A stretch of DNA of 64,000 nucleotides from Hydrangea macrophylla (GCA_033977485.1 CM066994.1:24520681-24584680), one strand, 5' to 3'; positions 1 to 12,405 are shown, numbered from the stretch's first letter. Made by a program: numbers and translations. The notes: generated by a model from the sequence alone, not told the origin.

Positions 1-371
1 TTGTTTTGAGTAAAAAGAAATGCAAGCAAAATGTACTAAGCAAATCTCTGTGTGTGTACTATGCATAAACAAAATAATCAATCTAAAACACTCTGTTTAA
101 AGCTCTGCTGTACAGGGAGCTTGAACATCTAGTCTTCTTGATTTATAGTTAACCAAATATATGCAATGTTTCATCTGTTATTTTAAAACAGAGATCTAAA
201 TTTACAGAGCGAAAGGGAAAGTACAAAGCTGAATATGAAGCAAATTAGGCCCTTGTTTGGCAAGGATTATGGGATCGTGATTGACAGAAGTTAGTTACCT
301 TCATTATGTACTTGGGGTTTTGAATCCTGATCACTCTAACATCAACTATATGTTTGTGTTTTTTCTCCTTT
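1..371. other. Intergenic, nothing recognised
   Basis: This AT-rich stretch has no convincing reading frame, no terminal repeats and no known motif that I can see. It ends at the target site of the first small transposon. Confidence 0.6.
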
Positions 372-379
372 CAGAAAAA

Positions 380-880
380 CATTGTTCTAAAACTCGGCCT
401 ATGCGGTTCCCCGCCGCCCGGAGTTTCCCCTAGGCATTTGTAAAATTGCCTAATTTGCTAGGCAGGTCCTAGGCGGGGCTAGGCGTCTGTGTAGAACTTG
501 TTTATAAATTAAATATGTGTTTATTATTTAATTTTTTTTAGTTCAAAACTTGTTTATATCAGTGTATGTGTGTGTATCTGTGACTGTGTGTGTATAATGT
601 GTGTTAATTTTTTTTTTTTTTTTTTTTATAATTATTTCAGAACTTGTTTATATAAGTGCATATGTGTGTATCAGTGGCTGTGTGTGTATAATGTGTGTTA
701 ATTTTTTTTATTTATGGTTTTTTATTTATTCAGTGGCTGAGTGTGCATAATGTGTGTTAACTATTTTTAATATTAGAATTGTCTCTATATTATTAATTTT
801 GTTTTAAAATAATTTTTCCGCCTAGGCCCTAGGCCCCCCCTCCACCGACCGACTAGCACCTAGCGAGTTTTAAAACATTG
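380..880. mobile_element. hAT-like non-autonomous element, 501 bp
   Basis: The ends are inverted repeats: CATTGTTCTAAAACTCG on the left and, read inward from the right, CAATGTTTTAAAACTCG. Flanking 8-mers are CAGAAAAA (372-379) and CAGAAAAC (881-888), a 7 of 8 match to an 8-bp target-site duplication, which suggests hAT. GC-rich CCTAGGC-type arms lie inside each end, and the middle is AT-rich with two copies of a TGTGTGTATAATGTGTGTTAA stretch (about 585-615 and 675-702). There is no coding capacity. The superfamily is inferred from TSD length only. Confidence 0.65.
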
Positions 881-1003
881 CAGAAAACACAAACAAACTA
901 CAGTCAACTCAAAAGCTCTTGGTCGTCACAATCCACCCTCCTTAAGGGCCACACGACCAAGAGCCAATACTCCTGAGGCAGGATGGCCAAGATGGATGAG
1001 GTG

Positions 1004-1426
1004 CAAGGGCGGGCCCAAAGAGGGTAAAAGGGGGGCTCAAGCCCACCCTGATTTTTGGAAAATTATAGGTTTACACTTAAGAAAAACAGGTTTTTATAGT
1101 TAAGTCCCCCTAAAAATTATAAAAGGCCCCCTACCATTATAAAATTATCATACTAAGCCCCCTCTCTTATGCTTTTGTGCTAATTATAAAAAAATATAGA
1201 ATATATATATATATATATAAACAGGTCCAAAATATACACAAAAAATATATAAATAAGTCAAAAATATGTATAAATAGGTCTAAAATATACAGAAAAAAAT
1301 GTATAAATATGTCAAAAATATGCATAAAAAGTCCAAAATATGTATAAATATGTCCAATTTTTTTTTTCCCAAGGGTAGTCCCCGTACTCAAGCCCCCCTT
1401 GAATTGGTTTTCTAGATCCGCCCCTG
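1004..1426. mobile_element. hAT-like non-autonomous element, 423 bp
   Basis: A perfect 8-bp duplication ATGAGGTG flanks the element (996-1003 and 1427-1434). Terminal repeats are CAAGGGCGGGCCC on the left and CAGGGGCGGATCT read inward from the right, the CARGGGCGG start common in plant hAT elements. GGGGGCTYAAGCCC-type arms follow at each end. The interior is non-coding and AT-rich. It is inserted in the Cassandra-like LTR and is therefore younger than it. Confidence 0.85.
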
Positions 1427-1557
1427 ATGAGGTGAGGTTGGGTGTGGGGGCTTGTCCTACATTGCCTGGGGTGAAGTTCATGGACTAGTTTATAAGGATT
1501 AATCGTCCCTCTATATACAACAAGGCCTTTTAAAACCGTGAGGGAGCTAAACATGAA

Positions 1558-1626
1558 AGAACTTCACAGTTAAGCGTGCTGCTGCCAGAGCAGTACCAGG
1601 GATGGGTGACCCCCTGGGAAGTTCTT
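1558..1626 (+). promoter_or_regulatory. 5S rRNA-derived internal Pol III promoter segment
   Basis: The stretch matches the conserved middle and 3' part of plant 5S rRNA. An A-box-like AGTTAAGCGTGCT lies at 1568-1580, the intermediate-element region GCAGTACCAGGGATGG at about 1590-1604, and a C-box-like GGGTGACCCCCTGGGAAG at 1604-1621. The 5' third of the 5S gene is strongly diverged and no T-run terminator follows directly, so it is not called as a functional 5S gene. Confidence 0.75.
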
Positions 1627-1689
1627 TGTGTTTAGGCCCAAAGCGGACAATATTGTTGCTAGATATGGAGGTGGGTCGTTACAGTACCA

Positions 1690-2443
1690 GTCATATATGG
1701 TCCCAATTTGCGGTGATGTCCCCATAATTTTGACGACTCTTTTCATATAAAATGACTAGTAATTGCAGGCACGGTTGCAAAAAAAAAAAAGATGCATTTG
1801 TCCAAGCCTGTATTATTAAAACTTATTCAAAATCTCATTCCAAACACTCCCAAATATATATATATATTTTTATATACTTCTACTTCTACTTCCCGGCTAG
1901 CAACCCCAATCCGTGACCTGCACGTTACAACAACAAGCATAATTACTATAGCAATTAACAGTTGAATAAGAAGATAATATGGTAAAAGACATTTCAACTT
2001 TAAGATGTCGATCATAGAAATTAAAAAAACAAAAAACAAAAATAAAAAATAGACCCATTATTTAAAAGACCCGAAACTTTAAAAGTTCATTTTTTTCCTG
2101 ATCAAGGTGTCCGAACTCCGAAGGTTCACAGTAGCCAACAATCAAAGGTTCTTATTCTTGGTAAAATTGATTACTTAACAACATCAAGAAAACATGTGAT
2201 AAATGCAAAAAATGAACTCCATTAACTCTGATTCCAATGTGATAAAACGCAAAAAATGAATCTTTTACGTAGTTAAATCAACACGATAAATGCAAAAACT
2301 GAACCTTTTCCAATACCCCAAAACACAGACATAAGTTAAATTGGCATAAGAAGTTGAATAAACTTTCTCAGACTCTAGCTAGACGACCTCCAAAAAAAGA
2401 GAACTTTTGAAAAATCAGCAAAATACATCTAAATGGACCCTAT
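1690..2443. other. Intergenic with a short diverged repeat
   Basis: No gene is seen. Three loose copies of a GATAAATGCAAAAAATGAA-like unit occur around 2199, 2241 and 2286. The stretch ends abruptly where gypsy protease coding sequence begins, so the 5' part of that element is missing here. Confidence 0.5.
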
Positions 2444-5400
2444 ACACCCAGAGAATCAGAATCTTCCAGCAAATTTGGTTGTCCTAACAATGAAGGAATT
2501 TGATGTGATATTAGGAATCGACTAGCTCACTAAGTATCACGCTAAGTTGGACTGTGTTAAGAAGAGTATTACTTTTTCGGTACTTGGAGGTCAACTTTTT
2601 GAATTCCAGTATAACCCTATGAGTGATACATTCCTCACCAATTGCCTAGCTAACATCGAGACTGTCAGTACGGAAGTGGCTATCTCATCGATACCCATAG
2701 TAAGAGACTTTGAGGATGTTTTTTAGGATATCTTTGGGCTACCACCTAAGAGAGAGATAGATTTCTGCATTGATCTAGTGCCAAGCACTATCCCTATATC
2801 CAAAGCACCTTACAGAATGGCCCCTACAGAAATGCTGGAGCTCAAGAAACAAGTTCAAGAACTTGTGGATCTAGGATTTGTGGGCCCATGTACATCACCC
2901 TGGGGAACACCAGTGTTATTCGTGAAGAAGAAGGATGGATCACTTCGATTGTGCATTGACTATAGAGAATTGAATAAAGTCACCATCAAGAACAAGTATC
3001 CTTTACCCTGAATAGATGATCTATTTAATCAATTGCAAGGAGCTACAATCTTTTCTAATACGGTCAGGATACCATCAGTTACTCGTACGACCCGAGGATG
3101 TACCAAAGACAGCTTTCAAAACAAGGTATGGTCACTATGAGTTCCTGGTAATGTCGTTTGGATTAACGAATGCTTCAGCAGTGTTCATGGATCTGATGAA
3201 CAGAGTGTTCAGGCCTTACTTGGATAAATCATCATAGTCTTCATTGATGATATCTTGATCTATTCAAGGATAGCAGAAGAATATGAACAACATTTGCGAC
3301 TTATATTTCAGACACTTTAAAGTCATCATTTATATGCGAAGTTCAGTAAGTATGAGTTTTGGCTTCAAGAGGTGAAATTCCTAGGGCATGTGGTCTCACA
3401 GCAAGGAATTACTGTAGATTCATCAAAGACTGATGTTGTTTCAAATTGGACTCGACCAACCAATCCTACAGAAGTCAGAAGTTTCCTTGGACTTACGGGT
3501 TACTATCGGAGATTGGTAGAAGGATTTTCAAAAATAGCAGCCTCTCTGACTAGTTTGACTAAGAAAGATGTGAAGTTTGAATGGAATGATAAGCGTGAGC
3601 AGGCTTTTCAGGAATTGAAAGAAAGACTTACCACGGCACCAGTACTAGCAATACCAAGAGATGGCGAGAAGTTTTCTATTTTTAGTGATGCATCCTATCA
3701 AGGATTGGGATGTGTACTTATGCAAGACGGCAAGGTTATTGCTTATTGTTCAAGGCAATTGAAGCCAAATGAATTAAACTACCCGACTCATGATTTGGAA
3801 TTAGCAGTAGTAGTGTTTGCTCTTAAGATCTGGAGACACTATCTATATGGAGAGAAGTTTGATTTGTTCTCCGATCACAAGAGTCTGAAGTATTTATTTA
3901 CTCAGAAAGAGCTAAATATGAGGCAACATCGATGGATGGAATTGATTAAGGACTATGACTTCACGTTAGAATACCACCCTGGTAAAGCTAATGTAGTCGC
4001 AGATGCCTTAAGTCGAAAACCTCGAGGAATGGTTGCATCTCTAATGGTTAGAGAATGGAAAGCTTTGGAAACGATAGCTGAATTTGATGTTCAAGTGTCT
4101 ACAGAAGGCGAAGGACAACACTTTGGATGTCTTATAGTTCAACCGACACTTATCAATCATATTTTGGAAGCGCAAAAGAAAGACTCCAATCTTCAACTGT
4201 GGTTTCAGAAAATGTCAGCAAAGGACCCAGAAGAATGGAAAATTGGGACCGATGGAGCACTCCGGTGCAGGAATAGATTATGTGTGACCAACACAGACAG
4301 TCTAAGAAAGGATATTCTCAAAGAAGCACACAGGTCGAGATTGACAGTTCATCCAGGAGGAACAAAAGTGTACAAGGACCTGAAGAAAAATTTCTGGTGG
4401 GAAGGAATGAAAAGGGATGTAGCCGAGTTTGTGTCTAAATGTTTGACTTGTCAATAAGTGAAAGCCGAACATCAAAGACCCTTAGGACTTTTGCAACCCC
4501 TACCAGTTCCAGGTTGAAAATGGGAGCACATCACGATGGACTTTGTAGTTGGATTGCCTAGGACACAACAGCACCACGATGCTATTTGGGTAATTGTGGA
4601 TCATTTGGAGAAGTCCGCTCACTTCATCGCTTGTAGTATGACCTATCTTGTAGAGAAGATGAGTATGATGTACATTCAGCAAGTTGTACAACTACATGGA
4701 ATACCAGTGTCTATTGTATCAGATCGCGATTCACGGTTTACTTCAGGATTCTGGAAAAGTCTTCAAGAAGCTTTAGGAACTTCATTGAGTTTAAGTACTG
4801 CTTTTCATGCATAGACCGATGGACAAACTCAACGCACCAATCAGGTTATGGAAGATATACTCAGGGCATGTGTTATAGACTTTGAGAGTTCATTGGAAAC
4901 ACACCTTCCATTGATTGAATTTGCATACAATAACAGTTACCATTCAAGTATAGGGATGGCCCCATTTGAAGCATTGTATGGATGGCCGTGTCGATCCCCG
5001 CTTTGTTGGGAAGAGGTTGGAGACAAAGAGCTGTTGGGACCAGGCTTGGTTAGAGAGACCAACGAGAAGATCACAGTTGTGAAAGACATGATGCGTGCCG
5101 CACAGAGTAGACAAAAGAGCTACACAGATAAACATAGAAAGGACAAAGAGTTTGCTGTCAGAGATCATGTGTGCTCTTGAAAGTTTCACCAATTCGAGGA
5201 GTAGTACGTTTTGGACAAAAGAGAGGTAAGTTGTCGCCTCGATTCATTGGACCATTTGAGATACTGGAACGTGTTGGGAAAGTAGCATATCGACTGGCAT
5301 TGCCACCAAAGATGTCTGGAGTACATAATGTCTTTCACATCAGCATGTTGTGGGAATACAAGGGAGATCCTTCACACGCAATTGACTTCAATGACATAGA

Positions 5401-5584
5401 GATCCATGACAATGTCACCTATAGAGAGAGACCTGTGCGTATTCTAGATCACAGTACGAAGAAACTGCGGAGCAAAGACATTCCTCTAGTGAAAGTTCAG
5501 TGGAAGTATCATGATGAGAATGAGGCATCTTGGGAGTTAGAATCAGAAATGAGGACTAAGTACCCAGAGTTGTTTCAAGATTAG
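2444..5584 (+). pseudogene. Ty3/gypsy chromovirus pol relic (protease end to chromodomain)
   Basis: This is the degenerate pol of a Tekay/Del-like retrotransposon. Homology starts in the C-terminal half of the protease (VVLTMKEFDVILGID) and runs through reverse transcriptase ([20 protein letters not shown] at about 2919-2978, then FIDDILIYS at about 3242), RNase H ([15 protein letters not shown] near 3690), the integrase zinc-binding region, the integrase core (VSDRDSRFTSGFW near 4719) and a C-terminal chromodomain-like tail ([18 protein letters not shown] near 5491). The reading is broken by many stops (for example 2524, 2725, 3010, 4456, 4516, 4812) and frameshifts (about 3045, 3232, 5172). 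It lacks 5' LTR, gag and the start of the protease, and continues directly into a 3' LTR. It is inactive and clearly older than the related element at 21.2-32.7 kb. Confidence 0.92.
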
Positions 5585-5625
5585 TCAGCTTAGATTCCGG
5601 GATGGAATCCCTATTAAGGAGGGAG

Positions 5626-8083
5626 TGACGTAGCAACCTGTATTTTCGCATCCCTATTAATAAATAAAAATGTCAATTTTATTCCATTAATGTGTATTAT
5701 TCTTTTAGTTGTGATAATCTTTTCATAAATATTTGGTACTAGTATTCTTAATTTGATAACTCAATTCCATTTTATTTTACTACTGTTTATTAACGTTAGT
5801 AGTAATATTGTCTGAATAAATAAATAATATTTGTGTTAACATTTATTAATACAATGCCTTAAAATTTTGTAACCCCTTAATAATTTTATTATATTGATAC
5901 TTAAGACTGCGCCCCTAAGTTACCCTATGATTTGGGATAAGAACCATTAATAAAATATATTATCACATCGTCTGCATTTTTGTCCCTAATGATTTTATTT
6001 GGGACATTTTAATTAGCTAACTTACCAAACTGGACTAACTAGACTGAATTAACTAACATAACTAATCAAACGAACTGATTGACGGACGTCAATTAGCCGC
6101 GTAGCTTATCTCACTGTTAGTGAATTCACATGGTTTAGGATTAGTAAGGTGTGTGCTTCATTATTACCACAAAACAAACTTACATGTTGGAGGTCCATCC
6201 GTCATATTCATGTGGTTAATATAGGAGATGTATGTGCATCCATTTTAGCCACATGCCAAACTTACCTCATCACTTGAATTGGCTATATAAGGATACATGG
6301 AGCCAAATCTCTCAGTAAGCTTCCTCTCATTTGATCTCTCCCACCATTGCTATCCCTCTCACTCCTCTTTTGATCCCTCACTCTCAGTCACTCACTCACA
6401 AGCACAGTACAATTCTAGAAGTGCGAAGTAGAAAAGGAAGAACATCACAGTAGGAGCTCTATTGCCATTATAGCTTAAAACTTATATTACGGATATTTAC
6501 GGAATCCTTCGGTCTCTTAGTCCAACCACTACGAAGAACGGTGAGTCTCTTGAACCTACTCTTAATGCACTTTAAGTCATTACGCATAATCCATGGGATT
6601 CGAAAATAAGTGAGTATGTATAGATGTATATATATGTAGCCATGGAGGTCCAAATTTAGCGGTACCAAAAATGTTAACAAAAACTCATTCTGTAAATTGA
6701 CAATGAAATATTAGGATCCCAATTAGTACCCCTTGAAATAGTTTGTTGATTGGTTAGTTCCTTGACCCCAAGGTTGGGAGTTCAATACTTGTTACATATA
6801 AGTGTGTAACTTGTTATTTTTAACAAAAATATAATTAATAAATATATTAGTTTACTATGTATAACATAAGTATTAAAAATACTCATTGACCCTATTAAAT
6901 TCTATATTATTATTGTTAACATGTTGGAGGTCATATTTATATAGTTTTATAATTTATCAAATTATAAAACTAAGACTTGATATTGTTAATAAATTAATTA
7001 GTGGTTATTTAACTAATATTTTTATTATTTCAAAATACTTTGGTACTTCTAAATTTATGGAAAAATAGCATAAATGTATTTTAATGCCTTGTTTTTATTA
7101 AAAATAATGTCAAAGCATGTACCCTCTACTTTTATATGATTCTGACATTAAGAAGGGCCTTATGGTTAAATTTGTATAATATTTTATTCTTCTAAAATTT
7201 ATAATAAAAATTACATGACTCCGAAAATTACGCCGTCAGTTTCCTAAAATCAGATTAGGATAAATTGGTTTACTTGATAATAATCACATGTTTAAAAGAA
7301 CCAATGCCATGTTAAAGAAAATCGTAAATAAAATAAGTCATACACGTGCATAGTCGAGTTGACATGTTGGTAAGGGGTCGTTTGGGTCGACATATACATC
7401 TTGTGAGAAATAAGAAAAGAAAGGGTGTCTTGAGTTGTGTTACCTTAATTATTCTAGGCCGATTCAGATACGGTAGATTAATTAGGAAGGATTGAGCCCA
7501 GGCCGACTCGGATACGGTAGGCCAGTAAGATGAAATGGTTTTCATTGTTCATGCACAGTCTTATATAATTGATTTAACGGTTCATTAATTGATTATATAC
7601 AACGACTAGAATAATGGACTAACAGCACTGTAAAATACTGAATGTAAAGACAGTTAATGTGCTTTTATATACATTGCTTGTGTGTTCATTATGCTCACTC
7701 GGCTTTCATTAGCTGATGACTTTATTTTGTCCTGGACACCCAAAATGTCCAGGAGATGGCTATGCAGGGTTATATGATTATGCCAGCTAGAGAAGTCTGC
7801 AGAACTGCTTTTATAATTTATTAAAGTTGTAATAAAGGATATGAATAATGTTTTAATTTGAATAAGGCGGCTTGTGCCTTAAGAAACACTTTCATTGAGA
7901 CAATGTAATATTAATTAAGTTTGTAATGTTGATCTATGTTTTCTTCCCTGCTATTTTATATACTCTGTTTTTTTGGTACATATTAAGCTAAGTACAGGAC
8001 AAGCGATCCCTCACCTGTCATAACCTACGGGTCCAAAATGGAAATGAAAATTTTTTCTTATTTTGCTACGCTGGGACGTGACA
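5626..8083 (+). mobile_element. 3' LTR of the decayed gypsy element, about 2.46 kb
   Basis: A polypurine tract (AAGGAGGGAG, 5616-5625) precedes TGACGTAGCAACCTG, and the LTR ends CTGGGACGTGACA. Both ends resemble those of the younger gypsy LTR in this window (TGTAATAAC...CGTGACA). A TATA-like CTATATAAGG sits at 6283-6292 and a splice-donor-like GTGAGT at 6541. A duplicated CGGATACGGTAG motif lies around 7463-7523, and a CTCACTCGG...TCCTGGACA block shared with the other gypsy LTRs lies near 7695-7740. No 5' LTR partner is present in the window. Confidence 0.8.
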
Positions 8084-8287
8084 CTCTTGGACTTCACCAT
8101 ATGCTATCTCATGATCTCAAACAAAGTTAGAACATCTAAATGCATAAATCAAGAGATTAGCACAATAAAAATGACTTGATTATTGATTGGAATAGAATCA
8201 TTAAGAACATGCAATTATCATTAGATTTGTCATCATCAAAATAAACATAAATAATGCCTTAAATAAATTCAAAGCTAACAAAAGTGT
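8084..8287. other. Short spacer between two gypsy fragments
   Basis: AT-rich and without recognisable coding sequence. It separates the plus-strand LTR from the truncated reverse transcriptase of the minus-strand fragment. Confidence 0.5.
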
Positions 8288-10150
8288 TCCATCCTTCTTC
8301 TTCACAAACAAAATTGGTGCTACCCAAGATGACATACTTGGACGAACGAATCCTAAATCTTCGGGTTCCTGAACTTGCTTCTTCAACTCCAACATCTTAG
8401 TTGGAGCCATCCTATATGGAGTCTTAGATATCGACAACGTACCAGGTACTAGTTCCACACAGAAGTCTATTTCTCTCTTTGGTGGAAGTCCTTTAATATC
8501 CTGGAATACATCTATGAAATCTGGTACGGTAAAAATCTGATCCATCATTGGTTCCGTACTCGTACTCCTGATTGTAGTTAAACCACTTATGAGGAATAGG
8601 TCACTTGTTGACTGACACTGAAATCTAATCTTCGGTCATCCTTGTATTTGAAATACAATAGTCCTAGTAGGGCAATCCAAATTGGCACCATAATAGTCAA
8701 CCAATCCATCCCTAGGATAATGTCGAACTCTGACATTGACAGAACTATTAATTCTGTTAGAAGGTTCCTATCTCCTAAGGTCAATGGATAATCTTTGCAT
8801 ACTTTACCTAGTTTAACAATCACTCCCAATGGTGATATAGCATTAAGTGCTGGCTCAAGTGTCTGGGGTTCTAAACCCAATTGACACACCATCTTAATAA
8901 AAATAAACGAACGTGCAGCTCTAGTATCAAATAAAGCTTTAACTTGACTGTGAAAGAGTACAAGCGTACCTTCTAAATGTTGGTGCTCATCAGCATTAAA
9001 GCCTGCTTCCTCTAGAATGATAGAATTCATCCTAGTCTGATCTGGGGGTCCTTGGATTCCTTGAACTAGAGCCCCATAGTATCCTCCTCGTGGTGCACGA
9101 CAATCCCTGCTTAAATGTACCGGCTTATTGTAATTTCGGCAGATAGTATCCATTCGGCGATTACCTCTGGGGGCTGTGCAGAACTTGGCAATGTGTCCTG
9201 GCTTTGCACAATTAAAACATCCTTCATTATTACTTGGAGGGGCTGTTAGCAGCACCTGAGGCTGTGGTTCTTGTTGGCGATATTGGTGGGGTTGAGAATA
9301 ACCTTACTGAGTCTTCCTGATTCCCTCCAGGTTCTCTTTTTCCCTTGAAAACTAACCTGAGGTCTCCAACCCTGGGTATTCCTTGGTGGTTGGTTTTGGA
9401 AACTCTACTGTTGAAAACCTCTGGATGACTGATGTCGATTTATCTGTGGTCGCTGTGTTGGATAAGCATCCTTTTCCAATCCTACAGCAAATCTGACGAT
9501 CCCCTCAAATGACTAATTCAGATGACCAACCATCATATGTCTGAGGTGGGGTTTCAATCCTTGCTGAAATCTCTTCACCTTCTTCTGTGGAGTGTCTATT
9601 ATATGTTGAGCGAATCGAGTTAGACGCTCAAACTGTGTTATGTATTCCTATACAGTCCATCCTCGTTGGACTAGATTGAGAAAATTCTTCTCCTATTGAT
9701 CTCTTTCATCTTCTGGGAAGTACTTTTCCAGAAATCTTTCTTTGAACATTTCCCATGGCATCGCCCTTGCAGCATTTATCCCAATAGTAACTTATTCAGC
9801 TTCCCACCAATCTGCAGCGGCATAGGTGAGCTAAAACGTAGCAAGGCGATGCATCTCTTGTTCACTGCATTCTAACACTTCAAAGATCAATTCCATCTCT
9901 CTTATCCACTGTTCAACTTTCCATGGTTCTATTAATCCATCAAACTTCTCAAGAAGTAACCCATAAAAATTTGCTAGTAGTTTGTCTCCCGTCTTTCTTT
10001 GCTGAAACGATGCAATTGGGGGTTAAATAGGTCGTTGATTAGTAGCATGTTTGTAGGTGTTGCCTACATGTTCCATTCTCTTCATAAAAGCTTTGAAAAC
10101 TCTGGATGGGTCCATTCCCTCTAGAATAGGTGCTCCAATTTGTGCTTGAT
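8288..10150 (-). pseudogene. Ty3/gypsy gag-protease-RT(start) relic
   Basis: Reading on the minus strand from about 10150, a gag protein region comes first (GAPILEGMDPSRVFKAFMKR, then a KTGDKLLANFYGL segment and EPWKVEQWIREMELIF). It is followed by CCHC zinc knuckles (CFNCAKPGHIAKFC and a second, damaged one) in an open stretch at 9255-8587. An aspartic protease region follows, in which the DTGA active site has become DTRA near 8930. Last comes the beginning of reverse transcriptase ([17 protein letters not shown] to VKKKDGT), cut off at about 8288. Several stops and frameshifts break gag. The order matches the gypsy element at 21.2-32.7 kb but the sequence is strongly diverged. It is a dead fragment. 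Confidence 0.9.
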
Positions 10151-10173
10151 GATTTCTCAAGGATACTACCAAA

Positions 10174-10412
10174 GTAATTTGGCCAGGTTTGATAGATTAA
10201 AAAGGGGTTTGATCAGTTAAAGTAGGGACCATGTCATAAATTCATGTTGGTAGGGTTTCGATCGATTGAACAAGATTTGATTGCTTGAACTTTAGAAATG
10301 TTCGATCACTCGAAAGGTCTTCGATCGGTCGAAGATAGAATTTCAAGTAGGGTCAAAGGAAGTATACATAATCTCCTTGTATAAATAATTATTGAAAATA
10401 CAGGGTATTACA
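10174..10412 (-). repeat. Gypsy LTR 5'-end fragment, copy 1
   Basis: On the minus strand this starts TGTAATACCCTGTATTTTC, an LTR-like start resembling the TGTAATAAC of the younger gypsy. About 240 bp match 11905-12148. It contains TTCGATCGATTGAA-type motifs. It is truncated against gag sequence at about 10170. Confidence 0.65.
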
Positions 10413-12148
10413 TCATTGTAGGCTCCATCACCTGCATTAATAGGGATATGGTAGTCTGGATGGGGAATGTCCAGGCATAAACATCGTCAGCTTACTTCAG
10501 CTGAGTGAATAGAAACTCCCACAGTATCATAGGTGTAAAATCCTTACCAGTTATGCACGATATAAAGTAGTGATACTAATAATATCTTTCCTTTTTTATT
10601 CAGACTCCTCATTAATCCAATTTTATCATCTTCCACCCCAAGACTAACTGTACCATTCCCACCTGACTATCCCAAACTGATTATATCATCACGACATACT
10701 AGTGCTCTTGTTCATTGCTTTTAAGGACTCTTATTATTCACCGCTTTTAAGAACTCTTGTGAGCATCATACATCACTCTCATTTAACAACTAGACTATGG
10801 ATGCACCATTACTCTTGTTCACTACTTTTAAGAACGCTTAAGAGTATTGTCCGTTCATAATCAATACGCATTTGTACTCTTGTTCACCACATTAACGCTT
10901 TTAAGAACTCTTACGAGTACAATACATAATGCCCACATCCCAAGCAGATGTGCTCAATCCTTGACACTGACATACTGTACCGACTGACATACTTGTACAA
11001 AAAATTCTAATACTCCACTGACTCAATCACCAGACTATCCAACGTTACCCACCGTTATATCTCAAACCTCATCTCGTTATCGCGTCATATCATTACTACC
11101 GTTCGAAACCCTACTACGTCACTCACCATATTATCTCAATCTCAGTATCATATCCCATTACCTTTGTAATCTCTAATATCACATAATAGGAACATGGAAC
11201 GTCAATGCAAATAGTTAAGCATTATGAATTATAAATTTAAAATAAACATCCATGTTCTGTTAAGGTTCGATCGATTAAATGATGCTCGATCAATTGAAGA
11301 AAGTAAAGTTCGATCGATTGAAGTGAAGGTGGTCTCAATCAATTGAAGTCATTTCGATCGGTTGAGACTCAGTGTGTTCGATCGATTGAACTTAGTTCGA
11401 TCACTCAAACTTCGTCTTCTCAAGCAATTCTAGACAGTTAACATCCAGAGATGCTAGGGGGTGTTTGGGTCATCATTAAAACGTCCAAAATATGTAAACA
11501 TCATACAAATGCTTCCAAATGAGTTTGGAACTCATCGAAAGTTGCTAAGGTACATTTGGCAATGTCAAGCTTCAAGAAGCTCCTCCAATGGCCTCCTCTT
11601 CTCTCTCTCTGCGCTTCTCTCCATCTCTATCTCCTTCTTCTTCTTCTCCTTCTCTTCCTCTCACTCTCGTTCTCACAAAGTGTATATATAATATGAGTGT
11701 ATATATGTATGGATGTGAGTATATATATATATCAAAACACAAGCACACAAACTCTCTCTCTCAATTCTGGTTCTCCAAACACACTACACACACGAATACA
11801 ATGTATATATAGAGGGGATGGCAGTGCAGGTGGCAAGGTTTACGCAGAAACTGGTATATCTAATAACATAAGTGTGATTGATCGAAGCTACTTCGATCGC
11901 TCGAAAGTGATTCAGCCAGGTTTATCGATTGTAAAAGGGATTTGATCAATTAAAGTAGGGACCACGTCATAAATTTAAGTCGGTAGGGTTTCGATCACTT
12001 GAACAAGGTTTGATCGCTTGAACTTAGAAATTCTTGATCGCTTGAAAGAGGTTCGATTGATCGATCGAAAGTGAAATTTCAAGTATAATCAAAGGAAGTT
12101 TATAGAATCTCTTTGTATTACTAATTACAGAAAATACAGGGTATTACA
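10413..12148 (-). repeat. Larger gypsy LTR fragment, copy 2
   Basis: On the minus strand the LTR starts at 12148 with TGTAATACCCTG. It carries clusters of TTCGATCGATTGAA motifs (11865-12075 and 11265-11410) and imperfect repeats of a CTCTTGTTCAC...CTTTTAAGAACTCTT unit (about 10700-10930 as read on the plus strand). Near 10440-10510 it has the block related to AGCTGACGA...CCTGGACATTC that also occurs near the 3' end of the other two gypsy LTRs. It lacks the terminal few hundred bases and abuts the other fragment. The 11590-11810 part also has CT-rich and TA-rich simple sequence. Confidence 0.6.
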
Positions 12149-12167
12149 GTTCTAGATACACTGACAG

Positions 12168-12405
12168 GGTCCATTTGGTATGAATCTATTTGTAAAATGA
12201 CTATTTTGCCCTTCACACTTCAAAATACCATAACGTATTAAGATTAAACTAGAATTGAACGTCGTCAGAGCTTGTGAGCTCATATTAAGATGAAGAACAT
12301 TTGGGGACGTACAAGTATATGTAAATGTGTATATATATATGGTAAAAATGACCAAATTACCCTTGGGGCTTACTTGTAATATGTTAACATTGTTAAAGTA
12401 TTAAA
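12168..12405 (-). repeat. Inverted copy of the about 275-bp repeat unit
   Basis: Read on the minus strand this segment follows the order of the neighbouring tandem units: a CCAAGGGTAATTTGGTCATTTT anchor (12366-12345), an ATGAGCTCAYAAGCTCTGACGA-like core and GGGCAAAATAGTCATTTTAC. It is therefore one unit in opposite orientation at the edge of the array. Confidence 0.7.

Larger units (their letters stand above)
925..1682 (+). mobile_element. Cassandra-like TRIM LTR carrying 5S rRNA sequence, split by a hAT-like element
   Basis: After removing the nested element (1004-1426 plus one TSD copy) about 327 bp remain, the usual size of a Cassandra LTR. It opens near CGTCACAATCCACCCTCCTT and ends near GTCGTTACA, and its 3' half contains a strong match to plant 5S rRNA. 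Cassandra elements are small non-coding retrotransposons whose LTRs contain a 5S gene copy with its Pol III promoter. No second LTR or internal region is visible, so this is a solo LTR or a remnant. No clear target-site duplication was found, and the outer limits are approximate. Confidence 0.7.

Noticed and set aside
1558..1626. Functional 5S rRNA gene
   Set aside because: Only the middle and 3' part match, the 5' third is diverged, and it lies in a Cassandra-like LTR.
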